DNA from: Methylobacterium tarhaniae
GTDB taxonomy: Bacteria > Pseudomonadota > Alphaproteobacteria > Rhizobiales > Beijerinckiaceae
DNA length: 57,917 nucleotides
Direction of reading: 5' to 3'
NCBI RefSeq assembly: GCF_001043955.1
Contig: NZ_LABZ01000027.1
Location: 1 to 57,917, forward strand
Under the pieces are notes generated by a model. The model was given only the letters and a program-made list of their open reading frames with translations, searched no databases and had not been told where the DNA came from. The translations under genes and the position numbers were made by a program. Positions 17,038 to 25,251 of this stretch are shown one piece after another (the first letter of the stretch is position 1; the number at the start of each line of letters is the position of its first letter).

Positions 17038-17495
17038 CCCCGCCGACGCAGGACCCGATCGTCGATCACGAGGGCTTCACCCATGCCCGCACCCTGACGG
17101 TCGAGTGGGGCCATTGCGACCCCGCCGGCATCGTGTTCAACCCGCGCTTCTTCGACTTCTTCGACTGGTCGACCGCGATGCTGTGCGAGGCCGCCACCGG
17201 GCTGCCGAAGGCCGGGATGCTGGCGCGCTACGACCTCCTCGGCATCCCGCTCGTCGAGACCGGCGCGCGCTTCCTCAAGCCCTCGCGCTACGGCGATACG
17301 GTCGAGATCGTCTCGACGGTGGTGGATGTCGGCCGCTCGAGCTTTGCCGTGCGCCACCGCCTGCTCAATGCCGGCACCCTCGCCGTCGAGGGCCGCGAGC
17401 GCCGGGTCTGGGCCGGCCGCCACCCCGACGACCCGGCCCGGATGAAGGCGGCGCCGATCCCCGACGAGTTGGTGCGGCGGTTCCGGGGGGAGTGA
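17034..17495 (+). CDS. 4-hydroxybenzoyl-CoA thioesterase-type hot-dog thioesterase
   Basis: The product is 153 residues. The stretch WGHCDPAGIVFNPRFFDFFD (residues 25-44) closely matches the catalytic segment of Pseudomonas 4-hydroxybenzoyl-CoA thioesterase, with Asp29 in the position of its catalytic aspartate. It probably hydrolyses an acyl-CoA, plausibly an aroyl-CoA left after side-chain shortening, to the free acid. In carnitine operons a comparable hot-dog thioesterase follows BKACE, so the product of BKACE is an alternative substrate. Translationally coupled to feruloyl-CoA synthase by a four-base overlap; convergent with the MarR gene three bases downstream. Confidence 0.9.
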   Translation: MTPPTQDPIVDHEGFTHARTLTVEWGHCDPAGIVFNPRFFDFFDWSTAMLCEAATGLPKAGMLARYDLLGIPLVETGARFLKPSRYGDTVEIVSTVVDVGRSSFAVRHRLLNAGTLAVEGRERRVWAGRHPDDPARMKAAPIPDELVRRFRGE

Positions 17496-17498
17496 GGG

Positions 17499-18026
17499 TC
17501 AATCCGCCTCGTCCACCCCCACCTCGTCCCCCGCCGCATCCCGTGCGCCCTGCGCGACGCGGCGCAGCAGGTCGAGGAGCACGGCCCGCTCCTCCGGGCT
17601 CAGGAAGGCGGCGATCCGCTCCTCGTGCGCGGCCTCGCGCTGATGCAGCTCGGCCATCAGCGCCGTGCCCCGGCGGGTGAGGAAGAGGGCCTGCGAGCGG
17701 CGGTCCGAGGGGCTGGGCTCCCGGCGCACCAGGCCGCGCGCCTCCAACTCGTCGAGGAGCGGGCCGACATTCGCCCGCTTGATGCCGATGGCGGCACCGA
17801 TCTGGCTCGGCTTGAGGCCGGGGCTGCCCTCGATGATGTTGAGCACGCCGAGCTGGGTCTGGCGCACGTCGAGGTCGGAGAAGAGCTGGACGAAGCTGCG
17901 GGACACCGCGACCTGCGAGCGCCGCAACGTGTAACCGATCAGTCCTTCGAGATGGGCGAGGCCCGCGGAATCATCGCTCTGCAACGCTGGAGGGGACCTT
18001 TCCGGCCGTGACATCGGTCCCGCCAC
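17499..18026 (-). CDS. MarR-family transcriptional regulator
   Basis: The product is 175 residues (or 171 from the second ATG at 18014). Helices around the winged helix-turn-helix are clear: KPSQIGAAIGIKRANVGPLLDELEARGLV, followed by the wing RREPSPSDRRSQALFLT. MarR proteins of hydroxycinnamate clusters (FerC, CouR types) are repressors released by the CoA thioester of the substrate. By analogy this protein may bind the inverted repeat at 12641-12658 and respond to a feruloyl-CoA-like inducer. It faces the thioesterase gene tail to tail and lies downstream of the Rieske-reductase gene on the same strand, separated by 55 bases. Confidence 0.9.
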   Translation of the reverse strand: MAGPMSRPERSPPALQSDDSAGLAHLEGLIGYTLRRSQVAVSRSFVQLFSDLDVRQTQLGVLNIIEGSPGLKPSQIGAAIGIKRANVGPLLDELEARGLVRREPSPSDRRSQALFLTRRGTALMAELHQREAAHEERIAAFLSPEERAVLLDLLRRVAQGARDAAGDEVGVDEAD

Positions 18027-18081
18027 CTGCCCGCGATCGGGCCCGGGCGCAAGCGGGGAGGCCGTGCCCGGGGCATGCGGA

Positions 18082-19617
18082 TCAGCCTGCAGCGGCGCCT
18101 TCCCGGTCCCACGCCGCCTCGACCTCGAGAGAGCGCTGGTCCCGCTTGCAGGTAGCGAGCGCGGCGTCGCGGCCGTCCTCGCGGTAGGTCACGGCGAAAT
18201 CGCCCTTGCCCACGTCGCCCTCGATGCGGGCGTCCTCGGCGGAGGCGGCGTGGCCCACGTAGCGCAGGCTGGTGCCGTAATGGCCGCTCCAGAAGAACGG
18301 CGTCTCGGCGAAGGGCGCGGTCGCGCCTAGGAGCGCGCGGGCGACGTGCTGGCCCTGGCGCTGGGCATGGACCCAGTGCTCGACCCGCAGGCGCCGGCCG
18401 CTGCGCGGATCCGGATAGGCGGCGACGTCGCCGACCGCGTAGATCCCGGGCGCCGAGGCGGCGAGGTTCCCGTCGACCGCGATGCCGCCGCCCTCGTCCT
18501 CGTCCGCGAGCGTCAGGCCGGCAGCCTCGGCGAGATCGGTGCGGGGCGCGACCCCGGTGCCGAGCACCACGAGATCGGCCGCGATCCGGCTGCCGTCGTC
18601 GAGGGTGAGTGCCTCGCCGTCGAAGCCCGTCACCTCGCGGCCGAGGCGGAAGGCGACGCCCTTCTCCTCGTGCACGCCCTGGACGAAGCGGCCGACCGCC
18701 TCGCCGAGGACCTTGGCGAGCGGCACGGCATCGGGCGCCACCACCGTGACGCTCCTCTCGCGGGCCACCATCGCGGCGGCGACCTCGAGGCCGATGAAGC
18801 TCGCCCCGACCACCGCGACCTTGCGCGCCGTCCCGGCGGCCGCGATCAGCGCGTCGGCGTCGGCGAGGCTGCGCAGGGTATGGACGGCCGGACGGTCGAA
18901 GCCCGGCACGTCCGGCCGAAGCGGCGCGGCGCCCGTCGCGATCACCAGGGCATCGTAGGGCAGCCGCTCGCCGCCCGCGGTCACGACCTCCTCCGCGCCG
19001 AGATCGAGGGAGACCGCCCGGTCGCGCAGGAGACGCGGGCCCTCGCCCTGATAGAAGCCTTCGGGGGCGAGCAGGGTCGCCTCGCGCTTCGCCTTGCCGG
19101 AGAGATACTGCTTCGAGCAGAAGGTGCGGTCGTAGGGCGGATCGGGATCGTCGCTCACCAGGGTGACGGCGGCGCCGTGTCCGGCCCGGGCCAGCCACTC
19201 GGCGCAGGCGTGACCGCCGGCCCCTCCGCCGATGACGACCACCTTGCCGGGAGATCGTCCGGGAGGTCTGGCGGCCGCCTCGCGCCGTCCCGTCACGGTG
19301 ATGCGGCCGTCCCGCTCCTCGGCGCGGTAGCAGGGCAGCGGATCGAAGGCCGGGGCGCCGACCGCCTCGCCGGTTTCCAGGCTGAAGCGGGCATGGTGCC
19401 AGGGGCATCGCACCTCGCCCCCGGCGACGATTCCCTTGGCCAGCGGCGCGCCGAGATGGGTGCAGCGGGCGCCGATCGCCCTGACCGCACCGTCGCGGCG
19501 CAGGAGCAGCACCTTGTCGGCGCCGAGGGTGCCCTCGACCATCGCCCCCTCGGGCAGGTCGCCGGACGGGATGCCGCGCGCGAAGTCCGGCTTCTCCTCA
19601 GAACGCGTGTCGGCCAT
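18082..19617 (-). CDS. Rieske ferredoxin-FAD reductase fusion
   Basis: The product is 511 residues from ATG 19617, chosen because GGGGCAGG lies just upstream; the ATG nine codons earlier lacks a ribosome site. Residues 10-110 form a Rieske domain with ligands Cys52-x-His54 and Cys71-x2-His74 (CTHLG and CPWHH). Residues 124-510 are a pyridine nucleotide-disulfide oxidoreductase with VVVIGGGAGG near 126-135 and a second nucleotide site VAVVGASFIGLEVA. The layout matches apoptosis-inducing factor-like (AIFL) proteins. It probably passes electrons from NAD(P)H through FAD to its own 2Fe-2S centre, perhaps for an oxygenase encoded elsewhere or for the P450 next door. Confidence 0.92.
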   Translation of the reverse strand: MADTRSEEKPDFARGIPSGDLPEGAMVEGTLGADKVLLLRRDGAVRAIGARCTHLGAPLAKGIVAGGEVRCPWHHARFSLETGEAVGAPAFDPLPCYRAEERDGRITVTGRREAAARPPGRSPGKVVVIGGGAGGHACAEWLARAGHGAAVTLVSDDPDPPYDRTFCSKQYLSGKAKREATLLAPEGFYQGEGPRLLRDRAVSLDLGAEEVVTAGGERLPYDALVIATGAAPLRPDVPGFDRPAVHTLRSLADADALIAAAGTARKVAVVGASFIGLEVAAAMVARERSVTVVAPDAVPLAKVLGEAVGRFVQGVHEEKGVAFRLGREVTGFDGEALTLDDGSRIAADLVVLGTGVAPRTDLAEAAGLTLADEDEGGGIAVDGNLAASAPGIYAVGDVAAYPDPRSGRRLRVEHWVHAQRQGQHVARALLGATAPFAETPFFWSGHYGTSLRYVGHAASAEDARIEGDVGKGDFAVTYREDGRDAALATCKRDQRSLEVEAAWDREGAAAG

Positions 19618-19680
19618 GGCCTGCCCCTTCGTCAGTCGCTGCATCGTGGGCAGGCAACGCGCGTGTGCCGTAACGGTGCC

Positions 19681-20931
19681 TCAGCCGATCCCGTCGATGT
19701 GCAGCAGCAGGCGCTTCGGCCCGCGCAAGGACGCGCCCGGCCGGTAGGGCGGCGGGTCCTCGGCGAGGCGGGGATTGCTGAGCCGGGCGGCAAGCGCCGT
19801 CAGGGCGGCCTCGGCCTCGATGCGGGCCAGGGGCGCGCCGACGCAGTAATGCAGCGCGCCGCCGAAGCCGAAATGCTGGTTGTCCGCGCGGTCCGGGTCG
19901 AACCGGTCGGGATCGGGAAAGCGCGCCGGGTCGCGGTTGCCGGCGGCAAACAGCAGCACCAGGGGCGCGCCCTCCGGGATCACCGTGCCGGCGACCGGGA
20001 TCGGCGCCCGCGCGACCCGGGTGCGGAAATGCACCGGCGGCTCGTAGCGCAGCAATTCCTCGATCACCCGCGGCGCCCGCTCCGGGTCGGCGCGCAGGCG
20101 CGCCAGCTCACGGGGACGGCGCAGGAGCGTCAGCATGCCGTTGGTGATGAGGTTCACGGTGGTCTCGTGGCCGGCGATCAGCAGCAGGATCGCGGTGGCG
20201 ATCAGGTCGGGGTCGCTCATCCGGCCGGCTTGCGGGTCCTTGGCGGTGGCGAGCCCCGAGAGCATGTCGTCCCGGGGCGCCCGGCGCTTCTCGCGGATCA
20301 GGTCGCGCATGTAGTCCGCGATGGCATCGAAGGTCTCGGTGTTGCGGGCGCGCAGCGCCTCGTCGTGGCGGCTCTCGGGCTCGAGCGCCGTGGCGAGCTG
20401 CGTCGCCCAGGCGTGGAAGCGCGGCTCGTCCTCCCGCGGCACGCCGAGGAGCTCGCAGATCACCGTGACGGGGAGCGGGTAGGCGAGGTCGTCGACGAGG
20501 TCGAAGTGGCGGGAGCCCGCGCAGCGCTCAAGGCACTGGGCCACCAGGCCTTCCGTCCGGCGCTTCATGCCCTGCACCCGCGCGATCGTGAACTGCCCCA
20601 TCACCTGGCGGCGCAAGAGGCCGTGGTCGGGCGGATCGCGGAAGATGAAGGGCCGGTGGCGGTCGGTGACCCAGTCCTTCAGCGGGTTGACGATCCAATC
20701 CTTGACCGGGTTGCCGGTGGGCGGATGCTCGGCCGGCGGCAGGTCCTCCGAGCTGACCCGCGGATCGTGCAGCAGGGCGCGGATCGCCGCGTAGCCGCTC
20801 GCCACGAACGTGCCGTCGTCCTGGCGCGCCACGGGGCGGACGCGCAGGCGGGCATAGAGCGGGTAGGGATCGGCGCGGTTGGCGGAATCGCGGACCTGCG
20901 CGAACAGGGTGCCGTCGGAGGCGTCGGTCAT
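19681..20931 (-). CDS. Cytochrome P450
   Basis: The product is 416 residues, the normal length of soluble bacterial P450s. The I-helix motif AGHETT is at 253-258 with Glu256-Thr257 as the acid-alcohol pair. The K-helix ExxR is in EELLRYEPP, and the heme-binding loop FGFGGALHYCVGAPLAR places the thiolate at about Cys363. There is no membrane anchor. The enzyme should receive electrons from the ferredoxin and reductase encoded just upstream. In this context, hydroxylation or O-demethylation of a methoxylated aromatic is plausible but not readable from sequence. ATG 20931 follows GAGGTTCATCG, and the gene lies 16 bases from the reductase stop. Confidence 0.94.
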   Translation of the reverse strand: MTDASDGTLFAQVRDSANRADPYPLYARLRVRPVARQDDGTFVASGYAAIRALLHDPRVSSEDLPPAEHPPTGNPVKDWIVNPLKDWVTDRHRPFIFRDPPDHGLLRRQVMGQFTIARVQGMKRRTEGLVAQCLERCAGSRHFDLVDDLAYPLPVTVICELLGVPREDEPRFHAWATQLATALEPESRHDEALRARNTETFDAIADYMRDLIREKRRAPRDDMLSGLATAKDPQAGRMSDPDLIATAILLLIAGHETTVNLITNGMLTLLRRPRELARLRADPERAPRVIEELLRYEPPVHFRTRVARAPIPVAGTVIPEGAPLVLLFAAGNRDPARFPDPDRFDPDRADNQHFGFGGALHYCVGAPLARIEAEAALTALAARLSNPRLAEDPPPYRPGASLRGPKRLLLHIDGIG

Positions 20932-20947
20932 CGATGAACCTCGAAGA

Positions 20948-22225
20948 TCAGGCGGCCTCGCGCGACGGCAGGCCCGGCGGCACCGGCTCCGGGTCGGGCT
21001 GGTCGGCACCGCCGGTGATCGGCGGGAAGGGCGCGCCGTCCCGGATCGGACCTTCGTAGGCGGGCAGCCAGCGCCCGGCATTGACCGAGACTGCCGCGAT
21101 CGTCCGCCCGGCCCGGCCATAGACGGCCAGGAAGCGGCCGGCCCGCGGGCTGCCCTGCACGATCGCCACGGCGTCGGCCCCCTCGGTGAGGCCCAGCGAC
21201 TTGATGTTGAGGCCGAACTGGCTCGACCAGAAGGCCGGCAGCTCGGCGTAGGCGCCCACGGCATCGGCCCCATGGAGCATGGCGCGGGCGGCATGCGCCC
21301 CTTGCGCGACCGCGTTGCCCCAATGCTCCAGGGCGACCGGGCGGTGGCCGTAGAGCGGGTGGGGGAAGCGCGCCACGTCGCCGGCGGCGAAGATCGCCTC
21401 GTCGGGCCGGCCCGCCTCGTCGAGGGCGCGGCAGGCGCCGTCGCTGGACAGTCCGCCCTCATCCGCCCGAAGGCCGGCGCCGGCGAGCCACCCGGTGTTG
21501 CGCACGGCGCCCAACGCCACCACGACGAGGTCGGCCTCGATCGTCCCGCCATCGGCGAGCCGGGCGCGCCGCACCGCGCGATCGCCCTCCAGATGCGTCA
21601 CCCGCGCGCCCAGCCGGACATCGACCCCCGCCGCCTCCATCCGCCCGGCGACGAAGCCGCCGATGACGCTGCCCAGCGCCTGGGCGAGGGGCGCCGGCTC
21701 CGGATCGACCACCGTGACCGGCAGCCCGAGAGCGCGGATGCTGGAGGCCGCCTCGCAGCCGATGAAGCCGGCGCCGAGAATCAGCACCCGTCGCGGCCGC
21801 GCCGCGAGTCCCGCCGCCAGGGACGCCGCATCGTCCCGGCTGCGCAAGGTGTGGACGCCCGACAGACGCGCCTCCTCGGGCGCCGGCCAGGGCCGGGCGC
21901 GGGCCCCGGTGGCGATCAGCAGGCGGTCGAAGGCGAGGCGCTCCCCGTCCGCCAGGAGGAGCGTCCGGCCGGCCCGGTCGAGGCCGAGCGCCTTCACCCC
22001 GAGGCGCCACTCGGCCTCCAGGGCGCCCACGCCCGGCAGGGTGGTGGCGCCGGGTGCGACCTCGCCGGTGAGGACGTGCTTGGACAGGGGAGGGCGGTCG
22101 TAGGCGAGATGGGGCTCGTCGCCGACGAGGATCAGGCGGCCGGCAAAGCCGTGGGCTCGCAGGGCTTCCGCCCCGCGCAGGCCCGCCAGCGAGGCGCCGG
22201 CGACGACGATCGTCCCGTCCCTCAC
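20948..22225 (-). CDS. NAD(P)H:ferredoxin reductase of the P450 system
   Basis: The product is 425 residues from GTG 22225. It has the two dinucleotide-binding segments of putidaredoxin-reductase-type flavoproteins: VVAGASLAGLRGAEALR (about residues 7-23, the first Gly-rich loop unusual in GASLAG) and VLILGAGFIGCEAASSIRALG near the middle. IFAAGDVARFPHPLYG marks the FAD-binding C-terminal part. It should reduce the small ferredoxin encoded just upstream. Its GTG start overlaps the ferredoxin stop (GTGA), so translation is coupled. It is a different reductase from the Rieske-fused one at 18082-19617. Confidence 0.92.
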   Translation of the reverse strand: MRDGTIVVAGASLAGLRGAEALRAHGFAGRLILVGDEPHLAYDRPPLSKHVLTGEVAPGATTLPGVGALEAEWRLGVKALGLDRAGRTLLLADGERLAFDRLLIATGARARPWPAPEEARLSGVHTLRSRDDAASLAAGLAARPRRVLILGAGFIGCEAASSIRALGLPVTVVDPEPAPLAQALGSVIGGFVAGRMEAAGVDVRLGARVTHLEGDRAVRRARLADGGTIEADLVVVALGAVRNTGWLAGAGLRADEGGLSSDGACRALDEAGRPDEAIFAAGDVARFPHPLYGHRPVALEHWGNAVAQGAHAARAMLHGADAVGAYAELPAFWSSQFGLNIKSLGLTEGADAVAIVQGSPRAGRFLAVYGRAGRTIAAVSVNAGRWLPAYEGPIRDGAPFPPITGGADQPDPEPVPPGLPSREAA

Positions 22226-22434
22226 GCCGCGCGCTCCGCCAGGGCGTCGTGCTCGACCCGGATGGCGCGGACCGGGCAGGCCTGCACCGCCCGGTCGATC
22301 GCCGCGCGATCCGAGGCGGGCGGCGCCGGGTCGTAGACCAGGATCTCGTCGCCCTGCAGCACGAAACGCTCCGGTGCCGCGTAGCAGCACTGGGCGTAGG
22401 CCTGGCAGCGATTCAGGTCGACGACGACGCGCAT
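22222..22434 (-). CDS. Small [3Fe-4S]-type ferredoxin
   Basis: The product is 70 residues. Cysteines at 10, 16 and 53 (CQAYAQC and ACPVRAI) form the ligand set, with Tyr13 at the place where a fourth cysteine would be, a pattern (CxxYxxC) found in ferredoxins dedicated to bacterial P450s. It carries single electrons from the FAD reductase to the P450. It is the first gene of the three-gene P450 operon, and all junctions are tight or overlapping. The extra Cys17 next to Cys16 is unusual but also seen in relatives. A GC-rich inverted repeat lies just upstream of its ATG. Confidence 0.93.
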   Translation of the reverse strand: MRVVVDLNRCQAYAQCCYAAPERFVLQGDEILVYDPAPPASDRAAIDRAVQACPVRAIRVEHDALAERAA

Positions 22435-22662
22435 CCGCGGCTCCCGGTTGTCCCGCGGGAGAACCGCCGCGGCACGGCCGGGTTCCGGCCGCGGCCGCCC
22501 CCGATCGTGCAGAACGGATATCGATCCCTCGTGCGCTTGTTATGTCAAAGGACCGATTCCTCAGAGATAGTGTTTTTTATCGAAAGATATTCCTTGCATT
22601 CTCGCCCGCTGCGAACTTAAGGATAGGTCACCGATTTTCAGTGATTCACAGAGCGCGCCGGC

Positions 22663-23199
22663 ATGGACGAGACCGCCAAGACTCAAGATCAGATCGTCAC
22701 GCTGACAGCCGATATCATCTCTGCCTATGTGAGCAGCAACCATCTGCAGAGCGCCGATCTTCCCAAGTTGATCGCCGATGTCTACGGCGTGCTGAACGAG
22801 GTGGCACAGGGCGGCAAAGCGTCGGCCGAGCCGGCCCATCCCAAGGCGACGCCGGGCGAGATCCGCCGCTCGATCACCCACGACTTCCTGATCAGCTTCG
22901 AGGACGGCAAGTCGTACAAGACCCTGCGCCGCCATCTCACCTTGCGGGGCCTGACACCCGAGGCCTATCGCCAGAAATGGGGCCTGCCGCACGACTACCC
23001 GATGACCTCGGCGAGCTACTCCGAACAGCGCTCCGAGTTGGCCCGCTCCCTCGGCCTCGGCCAGCAGCGCCGCCGCAGCGCCGCCGCGCAGAGCGAGGAG
23101 CAGGAGACCGATCTGGAGGTGGCAGAGCCGGTCGCCCCCGAGTCGGATGCCGAGGCCCCCGGCGACGGCAAGCCGCGTCGCAGCCGTCGCGGCGCCTGA
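22663..23199 (+). CDS. Ros/MucR-family regulator without the usual zinc ligands
   Basis: The product is 178 residues. The N-terminal helices (IVTLTADIISAYVSSN) and the DNA-binding region (DGKSYKTLRRHL, then GLTPEAYRQKWGLPHDYPM) are typical of Ros/MucR proteins. The position of the first zinc cysteine is Ser78 (ISFEDG), Asp81 and His91 remain, and the second histidine is missing (HLTLRGLTPE, one residue shorter than usual). Mesorhizobium Ros homologues that fold without zinc are known, so it may still bind DNA. The tail from about 135 is acidic and then basic. MucR proteins act globally and are often autoregulated; the AT-rich leader at 22520-22640 would suit that. Confidence 0.9.
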   Translation: MDETAKTQDQIVTLTADIISAYVSSNHLQSADLPKLIADVYGVLNEVAQGGKASAEPAHPKATPGEIRRSITHDFLISFEDGKSYKTLRRHLTLRGLTPEAYRQKWGLPHDYPMTSASYSEQRSELARSLGLGQQRRRSAAAQSEEQETDLEVAEPVAPESDAEAPGDGKPRRSRRGA

Positions 23200-23317
23200 G
23201 CCCCCCGGGCCCGCCACCTTTCGGGATCACGCCCGTCGGGCAGGGCAGGGCCGCGGAACCTCGTCGAACCCGCCGACGCATCCCACGGAGTGCGTCGCGA
23301 CGCGGAGGTGTGCCGGC

Positions 23318-24952
23318 TCAGCCCGCCAGGGCCGCGAAGGCCCGGGCCACCGCGACGGCGCCCGGATCCTCCACCCCGGCGAGGTCGCTCGCCGCGAGAT
23401 AGCTCGACCGGCCGGTGCCGGCCCGGCTCATCCGGGCGGTTGCCGCCGCTCCCGCCTCCGCTGCCCGCGCCGCGCCGGCGAGGCCGTCGCCGGCCGACAG
23501 GGCCGCGAGGGCCGGCACCAGGGCGTCAAGGAGCGTGCGGTCGCCGGGCCTCGCCCCGCCATGGGCCTGGAGCCGTTCCGCGCCCCGGGTCAGGGCCTCG
23601 GGCCAGCCCGCTCCCCCGGCCAGGCTGGAGCCGGTGGCGGAAAAGAAGATCGACATCAGCACCCCGCTCGATCCGCCGGCCACCCGGGCGAGGCGGTCGG
23701 AGAGTGCGCGGCACAGGGCGGCAGGCTCGGCCTGCGGCAGCCGGTCGAGATCGGCGAGCACCGCCCGGGCCGCCGACGCGAAGGTGGTTCCGGTGTCGCC
23801 GTCCCCGACCCGCGCATCGAGGGCGTTGAGTTCCGCTTCCGCCCCGACCAGTGCCGTGCAGACCGCCGTGACCACCCGGGCCACGGCGGGGTCGTGCGAG
23901 GCGGCGGCGGCCGGGCCCTGCCGCACGAGGCGCTCGGGCAGGGGGCGGATCGCCGGCGGCGCCACCGGCACCGCGCGCGGCCAGGCCGGCACCTCGGTCT
24001 CGGCGGTGAGCGCGGCTTCCGTCGCGGCGTCGAGGGGCATGGCCGACAGCGAGGCGCCGTGCATGTCGAGGGCGGTCATCGCGGCGGCCGGCCCGAGGAG
24101 CAGGCGGACCCGCGCGCCGAGCGGGGTCGCCAGCACCGCGCCTGTCAGCACCTGCATCTCCAGCGCCGTGGTGCCGCCGAGATTGTTGACGAGGAGGGCG
24201 AGCGGCCCGTCGCCCGGAACGGCCTCGGTGAGGCGCGCGGCCATCACGCGGCCGAGGTCGGCGGCCGGCGGCAGGGCGATGCGCTCGATGCCGGGCTCGC
24301 CGTGGATGCCGAGACCCAGCTCGGCCTGGCCCGGCGCGAGGCGGGATTCCGCGACGCCGCCCGGCATCGTGCAGCCCGAGACCGCGATGCCGAGGGACTT
24401 GATCCCGGCGGCGGCGGCCCGCGCGGCCGCCGCGACCTCCGCGAGCGGCCGGCCGGTCTCCGCCGCATGGCCCGCCACCTTGTGCACCAGGAGCGTGCCG
24501 GCGATGCCCCGGGGTTGCGCCGCCCCCGGGATCGCGACGTCGTCGGCGACCGTGACGGTCTCGATCCCGAGGCCGAGGGCCCGGGCGCGCTCGGCGGCGA
24601 GCCCGAAATTCAGCCGGTCGCCGGCATAGTTCTTGATGATCACGAGGCAGCCCGCCGGCCCGGTCACCGCCAGGATGCCCGCCAGCACCGCGTCGACCGA
24701 GGGGGAGGCGAACACGTCGCCGCAGACCGCCGCGGTGAGGAGGCCCTGCCCGACGAAGCCCGCATGGGCCGGCTCGTGCCCCGAGCCTCCCCCTGAGACG
24801 AGTGCGACGCGGTCGGCCTGCCAGTCGGCCCGCAGCACGACCCGGATCGCGGGGTCGCCGTCGAGGCGGGCGAGCCGTCCGCCGCTGCCCGTGACGAGGC
24901 CGTCCACCGCCTCCGCCACCAGGGCGGCGCGGTCGTTGATGAAGTGGGCCAT
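23318..24952 (-). CDS. ATP-dependent dihydroxyacetone kinase (DhaK-DhaL fusion)
   Basis: The product is 544 residues. The N-terminal DhaK domain (about 1-325) has MAHFINDRAALVAEAVDGL, SGGGSGHEPAHAG and GIHGEPG, with His217 at the position that binds dihydroxyacetone covalently. After a Pro/Ala linker comes DhaL (about 345-540) with the Mg-ADP-binding VGDGDTG at 382-388 and AGGSSGVL. The single-chain form uses ATP directly, unlike PTS-dependent DhaKLM. It phosphorylates dihydroxyacetone or a related triose in the cytoplasm. ATG 24952 is preceded by GGAGGACCG. No glycerol or PTS gene is nearby. Confidence 0.95.
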   Translation of the reverse strand: MAHFINDRAALVAEAVDGLVTGSGGRLARLDGDPAIRVVLRADWQADRVALVSGGGSGHEPAHAGFVGQGLLTAAVCGDVFASPSVDAVLAGILAVTGPAGCLVIIKNYAGDRLNFGLAAERARALGLGIETVTVADDVAIPGAAQPRGIAGTLLVHKVAGHAAETGRPLAEVAAAARAAAAGIKSLGIAVSGCTMPGGVAESRLAPGQAELGLGIHGEPGIERIALPPAADLGRVMAARLTEAVPGDGPLALLVNNLGGTTALEMQVLTGAVLATPLGARVRLLLGPAAAMTALDMHGASLSAMPLDAATEAALTAETEVPAWPRAVPVAPPAIRPLPERLVRQGPAAAASHDPAVARVVTAVCTALVGAEAELNALDARVGDGDTGTTFASAARAVLADLDRLPQAEPAALCRALSDRLARVAGGSSGVLMSIFFSATGSSLAGGAGWPEALTRGAERLQAHGGARPGDRTLLDALVPALAALSAGDGLAGAARAAEAGAAATARMSRAGTGRSSYLAASDLAGVEDPGAVAVARAFAALAG

Positions 24953-25251
24953 CCGGTCGGTCCTCCCTGGCGGCTCCGTCGCGGCTCCCAGTCGCGACGC
25001 GGCGGCGGCCGCGGGATCCTGCCAAAAGCGTGGCGTCCCCGCCATGGCGGGGACGCCGCGCGCAGGTTCGGAACGGCTTTGCCGAATCGGTCACTTCGGG
25101 TGATAAGACGCGAATCCTTCGGGCCGGCGTCTTTCCGGCGCCGCGCGGTGCCCCGACCGCAGCGCCCGGACCGGACAGACCTTCAAGACCCGCCGGGGCA
25201 GTGTCGCAGCGGCGCGAGCCCGACCTTACTCAGGTGAACGTCGCCCCACCG

